A DNA stretch of 64,000 bases from Pseudomonadota bacterium (GCA_013285465.1 CP053449.1:1177540-1241539); one strand, 5' to 3'; positions 36,584-44,882 are shown, counted from the stretch's first letter. The notes: a model not told the origin generated them from the sequence alone. Numbers and translations: made by a program.

Positions 36584-37318
36584 ATGAAACCTCTGATCGG
36601 CATCACATTGGACTGGCAAAAAGACGGCAGTTTTTCAAAACGCCCGCATTATGCCCTGCGCACACATTATTTTGATGCCGTGGCGGCAGCGGGCGGGCTG
36701 GGCTTTGGCATTCCCTATCAAAAAGACATGATTGCGGATTATGTGGCGCGCTGTGACGGCTTTCTCTCCCCTGGCGGCGAATGCGCATCGCCTGCGGAAT
36801 GGTATGTGGCGGAAGAACAAAAAGACGGGCAGGGCGGCAGTCCTTATGATGTGTCGCCGCGTGTGGCGTTCGAGCTGGCTTTGACGCGCGCTTTTCTGGA
36901 TGCGGGCAAACCCGTTCTGGGCATTTGTCAGGGGATGCAGCAGCTGGGCGGCATGCATGGCTGTAAAATGACAGGGGATGTTCACAGCTATTTGAAGACG
37001 GACATCAATCATGCTCCCGGCATCACACCGCCGGAGAATTACGCCTATGATGTCACAATTGAAAAGGGCAGCCGCTTATGCGGGATCGTCGGCACGGAAA
37101 CACTGCCTGTGAATACCGCCCATCGCGAGGCATTGGTCACGGCAGGACCGGGCGTGCGTATCAGCGCCCGCTCCGCAGATGGCTGCATTCAGGCGATCGA
37201 GCTTGAAAATCACGCTTTCGCCATCGGCATCCAATGGCACCCCGAATATTTCATTAATGCGGAAACCCGCGGCCATCAAAAGATTTTCGAGGCTCTCGTC
37301 GCCGCAGCAGGGAAATAG
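36584..37318 (+). CDS. Class I glutamine amidotransferase, gamma-Glu-GABA hydrolase type
   Basis: 244 aa. 'KPLIGITLDWQ' start, nucleophile Cys115 in 'PVLGICQGMQQLGG', and His219/Glu221 in 'IGIQWHPEYF' form the GATase triad. The family (peptidase C26, PuuD-like) hydrolyses gamma-glutamyl-GABA or related gamma-glutamyl amides. A putrescine-degradation context is missing, so the substrate is uncertain. The long frame begins at 36479 inside pip, but GGAAG before ATG 36584 gives the natural N-terminus. Confidence 0.92.
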   Translation: MKPLIGITLDWQKDGSFSKRPHYALRTHYFDAVAAAGGLGFGIPYQKDMIADYVARCDGFLSPGGECASPAEWYVAEEQKDGQGGSPYDVSPRVAFELALTRAFLDAGKPVLGICQGMQQLGGMHGCKMTGDVHSYLKTDINHAPGITPPENYAYDVTIEKGSRLCGIVGTETLPVNTAHREALVTAGPGVRISARSADGCIQAIELENHAFAIGIQWHPEYFINAETRGHQKIFEALVAAAGK

Positions 37319-37321
37319 ATT

Positions 37322-37990
37322 TTATCTCTTCAGATAATTGCGGAAGGCGGTTTGGCGGTTGCGTTTGGCGGCTTGCTGTGCTGCCCGTTTTTCGCGGCCG
37401 CGTTTGATGCGGGCTTCATCCAGCAGCTGGGTCGCCTGTCCGCCCGCACGTTTGGCAAGGCTATCGGCGCTTTGCTCCTGATCATTCACAAAATCAATAT
37501 CCGCCCCGGCATCCAGCAGCACCTTGACGCTGGCGATATCTTTTTTATAGATGGCGCACATCAGCGGCGTCCATTGCATCTCGTTGTCGGCATCGTCAAG
37601 TTTTGCGCCGCATTCCGCCAGCATCTGCACCGCGGCGCTTTGCCCGCTTAACACGGCACGCATCAGCGGTGTTTCCCGATCATTATTCTTCATCTCAATA
37701 TCGGCATGGGCATCAAGCAGCATTTTTATGATGCGCAGATGTCCGTAATTGGCGGCATCATGCAGCGCGGCCCAGCCGCTGACACTTTGCATGTTCACAT
37801 CGGCTTTTTGCGCAATCAGCCATTGCACAACCTCTTCATTGCCGTCGGCTGTGGCAAAAATCAATGCTGTGCGCCCGTGCTGGTCGGTGGTGTTGACGGT
37901 GATTTTCTCGCGGCGCATCAGGTCGCGCAGCTTGTCCCAACTGCCCGTTGATGCGGTATCGAAATAGGAATGGTCTTTATCAAGTTCCAT
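37322..37990 (-). CDS. Ankyrin-repeat protein
   Basis: 222 aa with about five ankyrin repeats (residues ~10-170): 'HGRTALIFATADGNEEVVQWLIAQKADV', 'GWAALHDAANYGHLRIIKMLLDAHADI', 'RETPLMRAVLSGQSAAVQMLAECGAKL', 'WTPLMCAIYKKDIASVKVLLDAGADI'. The last 45 residues are Arg/Lys/Ala-rich and end 'AFRNYLKR', like the tail of the ankyrin protein at 32834. The stop is 3 nt from the convergent amidotransferase stop. Confidence 0.88.
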   Translation of the reverse strand: MELDKDHSYFDTASTGSWDKLRDLMRREKITVNTTDQHGRTALIFATADGNEEVVQWLIAQKADVNMQSVSGWAALHDAANYGHLRIIKMLLDAHADIEMKNNDRETPLMRAVLSGQSAAVQMLAECGAKLDDADNEMQWTPLMCAIYKKDIASVKVLLDAGADIDFVNDQEQSADSLAKRAGGQATQLLDEARIKRGREKRAAQQAAKRNRQTAFRNYLKR

Positions 37991-38059
37991 GAAATACTTT
38001 ATATCCGGCTTTCTGCTGGTGAAACAATTTCAATAATATGGCAAATAACGGCAGGAATG

Positions 38060-38638
38060 TCAATCAAGAACGCGAATCTGTGCGGGATGGGTAACGGTGA
38101 TAAAAGGGCCGTTCAATTTAAACAGCCAGCCGCGCACTTCGATGTCCTTGTCGCGCCAGTCTTGCGGCGACAAGCCCGCCTTGCGGAACAGCGGCAGATT
38201 TGCGCGGCGAATGCCGATAGAAAAATCCGTGCGCCAGTCGGACGCAAAATTAAGATACAGGAATTCACTTTTCAGGGCGGTTTTCGTCACGGTACCGCGC
38301 ACAATCTGGAATTGGTTTTTCTGTTGCAGCAATAAATCCGTCTCTGCGGCACTTTTGATGCGCCACTCATCTGATGCCCATAAACCCTTTTCGGCTTGAC
38401 GGGCGGTTTCTTCCAGATCAGACCAGTTTTGATTCGGCGCGGGGGAGGGCAGAACAACAGCAAACCCTGTGGCCAACAAGGCTTCCGGCGTGTTATCTGC
38501 CAGCTTATTCGCTTGCTCCCGAAAGGCGGGCGGCGTCCAGATATCCGCAGCATATGCCGCAGAAATGCCGGAAAACCAGCAAAAAGCGCAAAATAAAAAG
38601 AATCGGTACGGATAAGCCAAGAGAATCACATGTTTCAT
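38060..38638 (-). CDS. Exported thermonuclease-like (SNase-type) protein
   Basis: 192 aa. A signal peptide ends near residue 30 (GISAAYA|AD). 'ETARQAEKGLWA' recalls the last part of the staphylococcal nuclease domain. The C-terminal 'SEFLYLNFASDWRTDFSIGI' and 'DIEVRGWLFKLNGPFITVTHPAQI' are the OB-fold block that follows it in alphaproteobacterial homologues. The catalytic N-terminal half of SNase (RxDxxE region) is essentially missing, so nuclease activity is doubtful. Faces an operator-like palindrome at 38724. Confidence 0.75.
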   Translation of the reverse strand: MKHVILLAYPYRFFLFCAFCWFSGISAAYAADIWTPPAFREQANKLADNTPEALLATGFAVVLPSPAPNQNWSDLEETARQAEKGLWASDEWRIKSAAETDLLLQQKNQFQIVRGTVTKTALKSEFLYLNFASDWRTDFSIGIRRANLPLFRKAGLSPQDWRDKDIEVRGWLFKLNGPFITVTHPAQIRVLD

Positions 38639-38723
38639 GCCGCAAAACTTTACGACTGGTTAAAAGCCTCTGTCATAACAGGTCGAACAATTTATAGAAT
38701 CTTAACCGCAGCTTGTCTACATT

Positions 38724-38745
38724 ACATAATATTGTAATATTATGT
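38724..38745. promoter_or_regulatory. Large AT-rich palindrome
   Basis: Perfect 10-bp arms ACATAATATT and AATATTATGT around a 2-nt centre, midway in the 259-nt divergent region between the thermonuclease-like gene and the 38898 gene. This looks like a repressor operator. The rest of the region (38639-38897) shows no clear promoter pair. The core CATAATATT recurs in the 12-bp palindrome at 29503-29514. Confidence 0.5.
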
Positions 38746-38897
38746 CTTTTTAGGGGGCGGTAGGCAAATTTTTCCTAGTGTCAAAAGCTTGTTAAGAAAC
38801 TCATGGCATCATGGGAGTATAGAAAAAAAGGGCGAACAGAAGTTTCGCAAATAATAAAAGACTTTAAACTTAAACTGAGGGCAAAAAGAGAGAGAAG

Positions 38898-39908
38898 ATG
38901 GTCGATAACACAAAAAATGAAGACGACATCAATCGCAAACCGAAGCTGCAGAATTTCCGCCACAAAACGGAATATATGCGACAGGGCGGAGGCAATGGCG
39001 GGCTCCGCCACCGCGAAACGCTGGAATGGCATCTCAGCCAGGACGTTTGCGACTATTTCGATGACGAATGTCTGGACATTGGTGTTGAAGATCTGACCGC
39101 CGTGCTGAAAGACAGCCGGACGGGGCAGGCGTTTCTGGAGGATGACAAACAGAAAAATCTGGTCATCAATTTTGACCGCCAGATCTCGATTTCACAATAC
39201 TATCCCGATATGAACATGATCACATTAAACCCGAATCATCCGAAAATGGTTCTGGTCGTTAATCTGATCCGCGAGCTGCGCCGCAGCTGGCAACATATGC
39301 GCGGAAAACTGGTAAATCCTTTGAGTTTTCAGCCGGATGAGGCGGTTTTGTTAAACCGCGCCCAACAGGCGGATGCGACGATGATTTATGTCCGTATCGC
39401 ATGGGAGTTGAAACTGAACGGCAAGAACGAGCTGTGGGATCATCTGCTGGCGACGTCCAATTCCGATATTGCCCGCAGTTTTGAAATGCGCGCACGGTCC
39501 GATTTCCGCTCGCTGAACAACGGTGACGCCGCCCGCACGGCCTATGATATGTGGTTTGCGGATGAGCGCATGAAATTCCACGATAAACGCATTATTCACC
39601 AGATGCTGCTGGACGATAAAGGCACGGATCATTACGAAGACGGTGTCAGCACCATGTCGGGCCAGATGCTCTACGGCGTTGCCGATATGCCGCATGGCCG
39701 CAACTATCTGTCGCTGCCGGGGCATAAGCCGCCGACGGATCGCGACTATGTCACGGTGGAAGACCGGTCCAATGCCAATTTCCTCTGGTTCATCAAATTC
39801 GAGCGCAGTTTCCAAATGCGCGAGAGAGAGATGATGCAAAAAAAAGCTGCGGCGCAAACGAATATCGTTGACATTCGTAGCTGGAAAAAGAACTATGCAG
39901 AACAATAG
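38898..39908 (+). CDS. Protein of unknown function, paralogue A (DUF6782-like)
   Basis: 336 aa, soluble. The central part (residues ~110-250) aligns with the next gene: 'MITLNPNHPKMVLVVNLIRE' with 'DVPALQGVRGAERHKLMLAEM', 'ADATMIYVRIAWELKLNGKN' with 'ADADRVAFVVLVCDELREAG', 'AYDMWFADERMKFHDK' with 'AYRHWFDSGDREAASEHK', and 'GVADMPHGRNYLSLPG' with 'GELPGGGNYLDRR'. The layout resembles an alphaproteobacterial putative metallopeptidase family (DUF6782), but no HExxH is seen. GAGAGAAG precedes ATG. 38 nt to the next gene suggest an operon. Confidence 0.75.
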   Translation: MVDNTKNEDDINRKPKLQNFRHKTEYMRQGGGNGGLRHRETLEWHLSQDVCDYFDDECLDIGVEDLTAVLKDSRTGQAFLEDDKQKNLVINFDRQISISQYYPDMNMITLNPNHPKMVLVVNLIRELRRSWQHMRGKLVNPLSFQPDEAVLLNRAQQADATMIYVRIAWELKLNGKNELWDHLLATSNSDIARSFEMRARSDFRSLNNGDAARTAYDMWFADERMKFHDKRIIHQMLLDDKGTDHYEDGVSTMSGQMLYGVADMPHGRNYLSLPGHKPPTDRDYVTVEDRSNANFLWFIKFERSFQMREREMMQKKAAAQTNIVDIRSWKKNYAEQ

Positions 39909-39946
39909 ATTGAATCAGATTCTTAAGGTAAAGGTTTAATTCAAAA

Positions 39947-40855
39947 ATGGGTGTGTACGATTATCGCGAGCAGCTGCTGACGACGGGGCAGGCGGATATC
40001 AATCTGCTTCTTCTCAAGGACCTTCTCAAACTCTCCGGCGGCGATTCCAATATTTTGACGATTCCGCAATCGCTTCATTATTTGCGTCAGGCGCTGGATA
40101 TGCTTGGGCGCAGTCCGACGGCGAAGAAAATTCTTCTGCAATGCGCCAAGGCGCGGCTGTTGATCAATCCCGATACGCTGCTGTCAACGGGCGAAACGCT
40201 GTTTCATCCCGATGACAATGTTCTGGATGTGCCCGCTCTGCAAGGTGTGCGCGGCGCAGAGCGGCATAAGCTGATGCTGGCGGAAATGACGGTTGCGCTG
40301 ATTGCAGGATTGCGCGAAGCGTCCCATTATCACCGCGGGCAGGCCTTTCACCCCGAGCTTTGCGTCCCCGATTACCTGCATCTTGCGCGCAGCGCCGATG
40401 CGGATCGCGTGGCTTTTGTTGTTCTGGTCTGTGATGAGCTCCGCGAAGCGGGCAATCCGCTGCCTTGGCGTCACCTTCTGGCGGGCGAGACGGGCGATAT
40501 TGCCGAAGTTTTTGAAGAAACCATGCTGCGGCATGACAATACCGAAATCGCATTGCGCGCCGCATACCGGCACTGGTTTGATTCCGGTGACCGCGAGGCC
40601 GCATCCGAGCACAAAGCGCTTGAAAATCTCGACCGGCTTCTGATGCATCTGCGCAGCAGCGGCGCGATGAGCGACTGGATCGGTCAGGCCGATCTGGCGG
40701 CGCCGACATGGGTGCGGCTGGGCGAACTGCCTGGGGGCGGCAATTATCTTGACCGCCGCCGCAATGCGCTGATGCGTCACGGCTATCGCGCACAGCCCTC
40801 CGACCTGTTCAACAGGGCGCATTTCAAGCAGATTATGCGCGAGCTTTTCGCATAG
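39947..40855 (+). CDS. Protein of unknown function, paralogue B
   Basis: 302 aa, soluble. It is a diverged tandem copy of the preceding protein (matching blocks listed there), with a different N-terminus (~95 residues, helical, 'LLLLKDLLKLSGGDSNIL'). The most conserved element of both is 'R-x-AY-x-x-W-F-x(5)R', suggesting a shared ligand or structural role. More GC-rich than paralogue A. AAGG about 12 nt before ATG. Confidence 0.75.
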   Translation: MGVYDYREQLLTTGQADINLLLLKDLLKLSGGDSNILTIPQSLHYLRQALDMLGRSPTAKKILLQCAKARLLINPDTLLSTGETLFHPDDNVLDVPALQGVRGAERHKLMLAEMTVALIAGLREASHYHRGQAFHPELCVPDYLHLARSADADRVAFVVLVCDELREAGNPLPWRHLLAGETGDIAEVFEETMLRHDNTEIALRAAYRHWFDSGDREAASEHKALENLDRLLMHLRSSGAMSDWIGQADLAAPTWVRLGELPGGGNYLDRRRNALMRHGYRAQPSDLFNRAHFKQIMRELFA

Positions 40856-40873
40856 ATTTCCGTTAGAAATTTT

Positions 40874-40902
40874 TTGACAGCATTGCCTGCCCGTGCTATT
40901 TG
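40874..40902 (+). promoter_or_regulatory. Promoter of the 40948 gene
   Basis: TTGACA (40874-40879), 17-nt spacer, TATTTG (40897-40902), 46 nt before ATG 40948. The -10 is weak. Confidence 0.45.
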
Positions 40903-40947
40903 AATAAGACATAATCCTTTTTCAAATAAACCTTAAGGGAAAAGCGC

Positions 40948-41658
40948 ATGGCACGGTATCGCGGCTACGACAAGCAACACATCATTGAATCGCTGCAAAA
41001 TGCGGAAAATTTTCTGCGCAGCCTGTCCATCGGCCCGGCAACGGAAGAAATGCTGGATGAATGGCTGAAGGAAGAGCCGTATAAGGACATCAGCGCGGCG
41101 CAGATCGACAAAGATCTGGTCGAAGCCATGCAAACCAGCGATGCCACCACGGTTTTCCTGCGCTCCCATGAAATTTTCCGCGCCCATGCCCTGACCGATA
41201 CGGCAGGCAAAGGCCGCAATGTTTACGAAGATTTGATGTGCTGGGGCGCCTTTGCCGGTATGGTCACGCATGAGCTGCGCCCGTCGGATACCGAAGAATA
41301 TAACCATCTGATCGAATTTTACGGCGATTATATTCAGGCCAAAATTGATCCTGATACCGCTTTGTCAAAACAGGCGCTTGATGCCAGCAAGTTTTTGCAG
41401 AAAGTCGAAAAAGATTACGGCACAAAAACCGTCGGTCAGGCGATGGAGGTGCTGAAAGACGGTTTTGCCAAAAAGGAATTCCGCGATCATCAGATGAAAG
41501 AGGCACTGGCCGCAATCTCCGGTCTGGAAGCCAATTTCAAAGACGAATTAAAGGCACAATCACCATTTCAGGCTTACGGCATTGTTGTGGATTATGACGG
41601 CAATAATTTTCAGGAAATTCAGCGCCGCGCCAATGAATATCCTGCCCAAACTCTATGA
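40948..41658 (+). CDS. Helical protein of unknown function
   Basis: 236 aa, soluble, acidic helices ('ATEEMLDEWLKEEPYKDI'). AAGGGAAAAGCGC before ATG is a good ribosome binding site, and it has its own promoter. No family recognised. Its last 26 nt overlap the start of the next frame; the two may be one protein interrupted by a one-base shift, because '...FQEIQRRANE' can join 'ILPKLYEVLEKYHDMDEV' smoothly. Confidence 0.65.
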   Translation: MARYRGYDKQHIIESLQNAENFLRSLSIGPATEEMLDEWLKEEPYKDISAAQIDKDLVEAMQTSDATTVFLRSHEIFRAHALTDTAGKGRNVYEDLMCWGAFAGMVTHELRPSDTEEYNHLIEFYGDYIQAKIDPDTALSKQALDASKFLQKVEKDYGTKTVGQAMEVLKDGFAKKEFRDHQMKEALAAISGLEANFKDELKAQSPFQAYGIVVDYDGNNFQEIQRRANEYPAQTL

Positions 41659-41893
41659 AGTGCTGGAAAAATACCACGATATGGACGAGGTCGATCTCGG
41701 TCATGTCATGCTCGGCTCCGTCACCAAGGATCAAAGCAAAAACGGCGTGCTGTTTTTTGCCACCGAGCGCACCGCACAGGCCGTCATGCGCGCCTTGCCG
41801 GACCAACAGCTGGTCGATTATAACGGCGATCCGGTCCGTTTCGCCCCGCCGCGCCCGAAAATCAGCCGCCTGACCCGCCCGAAAACCCCGTAA
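41633..41893 (+). CDS. Small protein of unknown function, overlapping the previous gene
   Basis: 86 aa from ATG 41633 (MNILPKLYEVLEKYHDM). The C-terminal part has a compact fold-like sequence ('GHVMLGSVTKDQSKNGVLFF') and a basic Pro-rich tail ('PPRPKISRLTRPKTP'). There is no Shine-Dalgarno sequence, so it is either coupled to the upstream gene (26-nt overlap) or is its C-terminal part after a frameshift. Confidence 0.5.
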   Translation: MNILPKLYEVLEKYHDMDEVDLGHVMLGSVTKDQSKNGVLFFATERTAQAVMRALPDQQLVDYNGDPVRFAPPRPKISRLTRPKTP

Positions 41894-41910
41894 TTTACGC
41901 CGACAATAAT

Positions 41911-41939
41911 TTGACATAATTAAAATTTTGCGGTATAAA
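41911..41939 (+). promoter_or_regulatory. Strong sigma-70 promoter
   Basis: TTGACA (41911-41916), 17-nt spacer, TATAAA (41934-41939), 40 nt before ATG 41979. This is the best match to the consensus in the window. Confidence 0.75.
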
Positions 41940-41978
41940 TAAGGCTGTGTTTTGATTATTTAAACGGAGCGGTTAACA

Positions 41979-42203
41979 ATGGCGGACAGCAAAAGCATTC
42001 TTCAAGATCTTTTCAAAGATATGGGGCAGGCCATGATCGACGGTCAGCGCATCGCGCAACGTGCCGAGCAGGAATTTATCGAACATGCCCGCGGGAATAA
42101 AGCGACGGAAGAAAAATGGGAAGATGGCGCGGTCTCCGAAGAGAAAATAAAGGCCGGCAAGACATCTGCCAAAGCTTCAAAAGGCACATCTCAAAAACGA
42201 TAA
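41979..42203 (+). CDS. Small charged protein of unknown function
   Basis: 74 aa, beginning MADSKSILQDLFKDMGQAM. The N-terminal half forms an amphipathic helix; the C-terminal half is Lys/Ser-rich ('IKAGKTSAKASKGTSQKR') and may be disordered or nucleic-acid binding. GGAG lies 9 nt upstream of ATG. Its near-consensus promoter suggests high expression. Not recognised. Confidence 0.7.
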   Translation: MADSKSILQDLFKDMGQAMIDGQRIAQRAEQEFIEHARGNKATEEKWEDGAVSEEKIKAGKTSAKASKGTSQKR

Positions 42204-42213
42204 AATTTACAGT

Positions 42214-42753
42214 CTATTCTTTCGGCTCTGTCGCTGTGTCCACAACGCAATGACCAAGCCGTATATCTGTTAAACCTTCTATATCAGTATTGATGAAAGA
42301 CACAAATTCTCCGGTTTGCCTGTCAATGTGAAAGCTAGCGGCTTGTCCGACCTCATCTGTACCCGTTTTCACTAGAAATGAACCAGGATAATGGCACGAG
42401 CTATGATCGTAGCTCAATTGAAAAGTGAAGGGCTTCTTTTCTTTGCAAGCAAACCGCGTTTCGTTCTCTTCCCCCAGAAAATTATAACCAATAATTTTTG
42501 GGCATGAATATTCCGTCGTTTTGAAATCTAAAAAATATTTGGAAGGGTAGGCAAGCCAGTCACGTTGTTCACACATGTTTTGACCACAATGGATACTGCT
42601 TTCGAATGTGCATGTCAGCATGGCATCTTCGGATATATTGTAGGTCGGCGTTTTGTGGACAAGGCAGGCCTGCGCCGCACCGTGCGCCATGCACAGCAAG
42701 ACTGTCCAGGCAGCAAAAAACAGCAGAATTGCGTTTGTTCTAAGCTTTTTCAT
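42214..42753 (-). CDS. Exported cysteine-rich protein of unknown function
   Basis: 179 aa. ATG 42753 (AAGG 9 nt upstream) gives MKKLRTNAILLFFAAWTVLL and a signal peptide ending near AAQA|C. About ten cysteines follow ('LTCTFESSIHCGQNMCEQRD', 'YSCPKI', 'FACKEK', 'SSCHYPG', 'LGHCVVD'), so the mature periplasmic or secreted protein is probably disulfide-bonded. AT-richer than average. It follows the beta-propeller-like gene by 11 nt (operon). Confidence 0.7.
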   Translation of the reverse strand: MKKLRTNAILLFFAAWTVLLCMAHGAAQACLVHKTPTYNISEDAMLTCTFESSIHCGQNMCEQRDWLAYPSKYFLDFKTTEYSCPKIIGYNFLGEENETRFACKEKKPFTFQLSYDHSSCHYPGSFLVKTGTDEVGQAASFHIDRQTGEFVSFINTDIEGLTDIRLGHCVVDTATEPKE

Positions 42754-42764
42754 GAGATGCATCC

Positions 42765-43916
42765 TTATTTCAGTCGACCGATTGTGACGCAGCCGTATTT
42801 TTGGGGAACATCAGCATTGCCGTTCACAACAATATAATCTGTCCCGTCAGTATTCGGCAGAATATCAACAATACGAAATCCTTGATAGCCTGGGGGAAAG
42901 CAATCTTGCGGCACGGTTTGTTGTGTCATTTCTTCAGTCGTTGTTTTTCCGTCTTTGGCGCTGAATGTAATGCGCTGCAGATTACGGATTGCATAGGGAT
43001 CGCCCTTTTGTAACAGAAAGAAAGGCATACGGGTGCTATAGGGGAGTGTTTGTGCTTTTGCCCAAATTGGCGTGCCTTGTAATTTCAAGATATGAATGTC
43101 CTCTGTCATTTCCTGCCTGCGCCGATCATTCGTTTTATCCCAGCCATAGACAGCGTAAACATTGTTTTTATAAACAAGCAGCGCGGTTTGGGATAAGCCG
43201 TTCCCTGTGGATTTCTTCTCTGTGCTTAAAGTGTTTTTGGTAATGAGAGAGAGCGTGGAATCGTATTCCCAATAAGTCGGGTGGGAAGAATGCTTTTCTT
43301 TCGTCACACGCTCAAAACCCAGAATGGCGTAATGCCCCTGCGGCGTAATGGCAAAAGCCGGACTGCTGTGGTCGCCGCTATGAATTTCAAGAGATTGTTC
43401 AGTTTTATTGATTGTGGTGTCCGTAAAAACCGTCAGACGGTAAATCCCGTTTCCTCCGGATAACAGAACGGGCTGTCCCTCGCTGTTGATTCCAAGGCCG
43501 TAGGAGAGGCGGTCTTGTAACTTACGGGAACGTATGATTTTAAGTTTTCTGTCTTCAAGCTTTGCCCTGACCAGTATGTTTTGCCGCTTGTCAGGCAGGC
43601 CGAGCAGACTTGACGGATCAAAGCGGCGCTTGTGATTATGACCGGCCAGCAGCAAGTCGCCGTTCGGCGCTTTTGCTATGGAATGAACATAAAATTCAAA
43701 GGGGAGATCGTAAATCAAAGGGGCTTCCCATGGTACCTTTGTATTGAAAACATAGTAATGCAGGCGGCCGAAAACGATGATGTCATCGTCCATGCGCACA
43801 GCGCCGTAACCGAGATGGCCTTTCCCGACATGTGTATAAACCGGATTGGTGGCCTTGGAAGGGGTGGGGAAGAAGATTAGCAGTAGCGATATGCTGATAA
43901 CATACAAAATACGCAT
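42765..43916 (-). CDS. Exported repeat protein, possible beta-propeller
   Basis: 383 aa. ATG 43916 starts a signal peptide (MRILYVISISLLLIFFPTPSKA|TN). The mature part is all-beta with recurring blades of the type 'AIAKAPNGDLLLAGHNHK', 'GLGINSEGQPVLLSGGNG', 'AFAITPQGHYAILGFER', 'ILPNTDGTDYIVVNGNA', consistent with a 5-6 bladed propeller. No catalytic motif. It begins 1 nt after the kinase stop; an in-frame ATG at 43934 would overlap the kinase. Role unknown. Confidence 0.7.
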   Translation of the reverse strand: MRILYVISISLLLIFFPTPSKATNPVYTHVGKGHLGYGAVRMDDDIIVFGRLHYYVFNTKVPWEAPLIYDLPFEFYVHSIAKAPNGDLLLAGHNHKRRFDPSSLLGLPDKRQNILVRAKLEDRKLKIIRSRKLQDRLSYGLGINSEGQPVLLSGGNGIYRLTVFTDTTINKTEQSLEIHSGDHSSPAFAITPQGHYAILGFERVTKEKHSSHPTYWEYDSTLSLITKNTLSTEKKSTGNGLSQTALLVYKNNVYAVYGWDKTNDRRRQEMTEDIHILKLQGTPIWAKAQTLPYSTRMPFFLLQKGDPYAIRNLQRITFSAKDGKTTTEEMTQQTVPQDCFPPGYQGFRIVDILPNTDGTDYIVVNGNADVPQKYGCVTIGRLK

Positions 43917-43917
43917 T

Positions 43918-44565
43918 TTAAGCCCGCGGGCCATAGCGGCGCTTTTGCGGGATGCGGAAATTGCATTGCTCGGGCGCGGCTTGTGGCGCGATCAGTTTGC
44001 GTTTTTCCATTTCACTGATGATATCCTGTGCAACGGTGTCAATACTGCGTCCTGCGTCAATTTTCGGCCAATCCGTGACGGTTTTTTGCTGGGCAATCTG
44101 CATTTTGACAATCTCCGCCGTGGCATCCGAGGCATCGGTTCCGGTCTCCGCGCGTTTGGTGACGCGGTCAATCAGCACATCTTCATGCGTTTCCAGCCAG
44201 AATCCGGCGAAAGCAACGCCTGCCTGCTGCGCGTAATCTTCCTTTTCCTTGCGTTGGTTTTCCGCCACCAGCGTTGAGGTCCAGATCACGGATTTGCCTT
44301 CCGCCAGCAATTCTTCGGTGCGGCGGTTCATTTCGGCGATCACCTGTTTGGTGACCTCCCATGTATAACCGTCCTTGCCCAGCCGCGTTGTATGCGGTAC
44401 GCCGAGAATATCCTTACGGATCGGGTCGGATTCCAGCACAACGGCCTCAATGCCGCGGGTGTCTTTCAGCTTTTTGGCGATGGCGTGCGCGGCGGTGGTT
44501 TTGCCGCTGCCGGAGAGCCCGCCAAGCGCGAGCAGAAAGTTGTTCTTTTGTGCTGTGTCTGACAT
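43918..44565 (-). CDS. P-loop kinase (COG0645-type)
   Basis: 215 aa. Walker A 'ALGGLSGSGKTTAAHAIA' (~residues 13-30) and a 'VVLESDPIRKDILGV' segment typical of small-molecule kinases related to gluconate/adenylylsulfate kinases. 'SVIWTSTLVAENQR' is the strand with the lid-proximal residues. The substrate is unknown. ATG 44565 with GGA 8 nt upstream; the frame extends 4 codons to a TTG at 44577. First gene of a three-gene operon with the two exported proteins. Confidence 0.85.
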   Translation of the reverse strand: MSDTAQKNNFLLALGGLSGSGKTTAAHAIAKKLKDTRGIEAVVLESDPIRKDILGVPHTTRLGKDGYTWEVTKQVIAEMNRRTEELLAEGKSVIWTSTLVAENQRKEKEDYAQQAGVAFAGFWLETHEDVLIDRVTKRAETGTDASDATAEIVKMQIAQQKTVTDWPKIDAGRSIDTVAQDIISEMEKRKLIAPQAAPEQCNFRIPQKRRYGPRA

Positions 44566-44606
44566 GGGATATTCCAATATGTTTTAAAAATGCTTTTTGT
44601 GATGAC

Positions 44607-44638
44607 CAAATAAAAAAGCCACGTTTATTTTTTATTTG
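44607..44638. repeat. Degenerate copy of the tRNA-terminator repeat
   Basis: Inverted repeat CAAATAAAAAA / TTTTTTATTTG with a 10-nt loop. The left flank reads GTGATGACCAA, the same as the start of the repeat after tRNA-Val (44703). It resembles a decayed member of the terminator repeat family. It also could serve as the promoter-proximal element of the kinase gene on the minus strand. Confidence 0.4.
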
Positions 44639-44705
44639 TACACTTTTGTCTAAATTCAGCCTGCGCCGATTATAAATCGGCTTGTCTTCATTAAGACATC
44701 CAGTG

Positions 44706-44752
44706 ATGACCAAGTCAAACGGCCCCGTTTAGGGGCCGTTTGACTTGGTCAT
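44706..44752 (-). terminator. tRNA-Val terminator: 21-bp perfect inverted repeat
   Basis: Arms 44706-44726 and 44732-44752 pair perfectly over 21 bp with a 5-nt loop. Outer part ATGACCAAG/CTTGGTCAT, inner part GGCCCC/GGGGCC. The outermost base of the stem is the last A of the tRNA CCA. There is only a short T-rich stretch (TTTGACTT). The same layout follows tRNA-Met. Confidence 0.8.
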
Positions 44753-44826
44753 GGTGGGCGTAACTGGGATTGAACCAGTGACCCCTACGATGTCAACGTA
44801 GTGCTCTCCCGCTGAGCTATACGCCC
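44752..44826 (-). tRNA. tRNA-Val (GAC)
   Basis: Minus strand: acceptor GGGCGTA/TACGCCC, D arm 'AGCTCAGCGGGAGAGC', anticodon arm CTACG-TTGACAT-CGTAG with anticodon GAC, T arm 'CTGGTTCAATCCCAG', discriminator A, encoded CCA. 75 nt. Confidence 0.97.
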
Positions 44827-44853
44827 TTGACCATGTATAAAGATCGGATATAT

Positions 44854-44882
44854 GAATAGCCGCAAGCGGCGGGGCTTGTCAA
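44854..44882 (-). promoter_or_regulatory. Promoter of tRNA-Val
   Basis: Minus strand: TTGACA (44877-44882), 17 nt, CTATTC (44854-44859). The spacer is GC-rich. Predicted start is ~20 nt before the tRNA. Confidence 0.45.
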
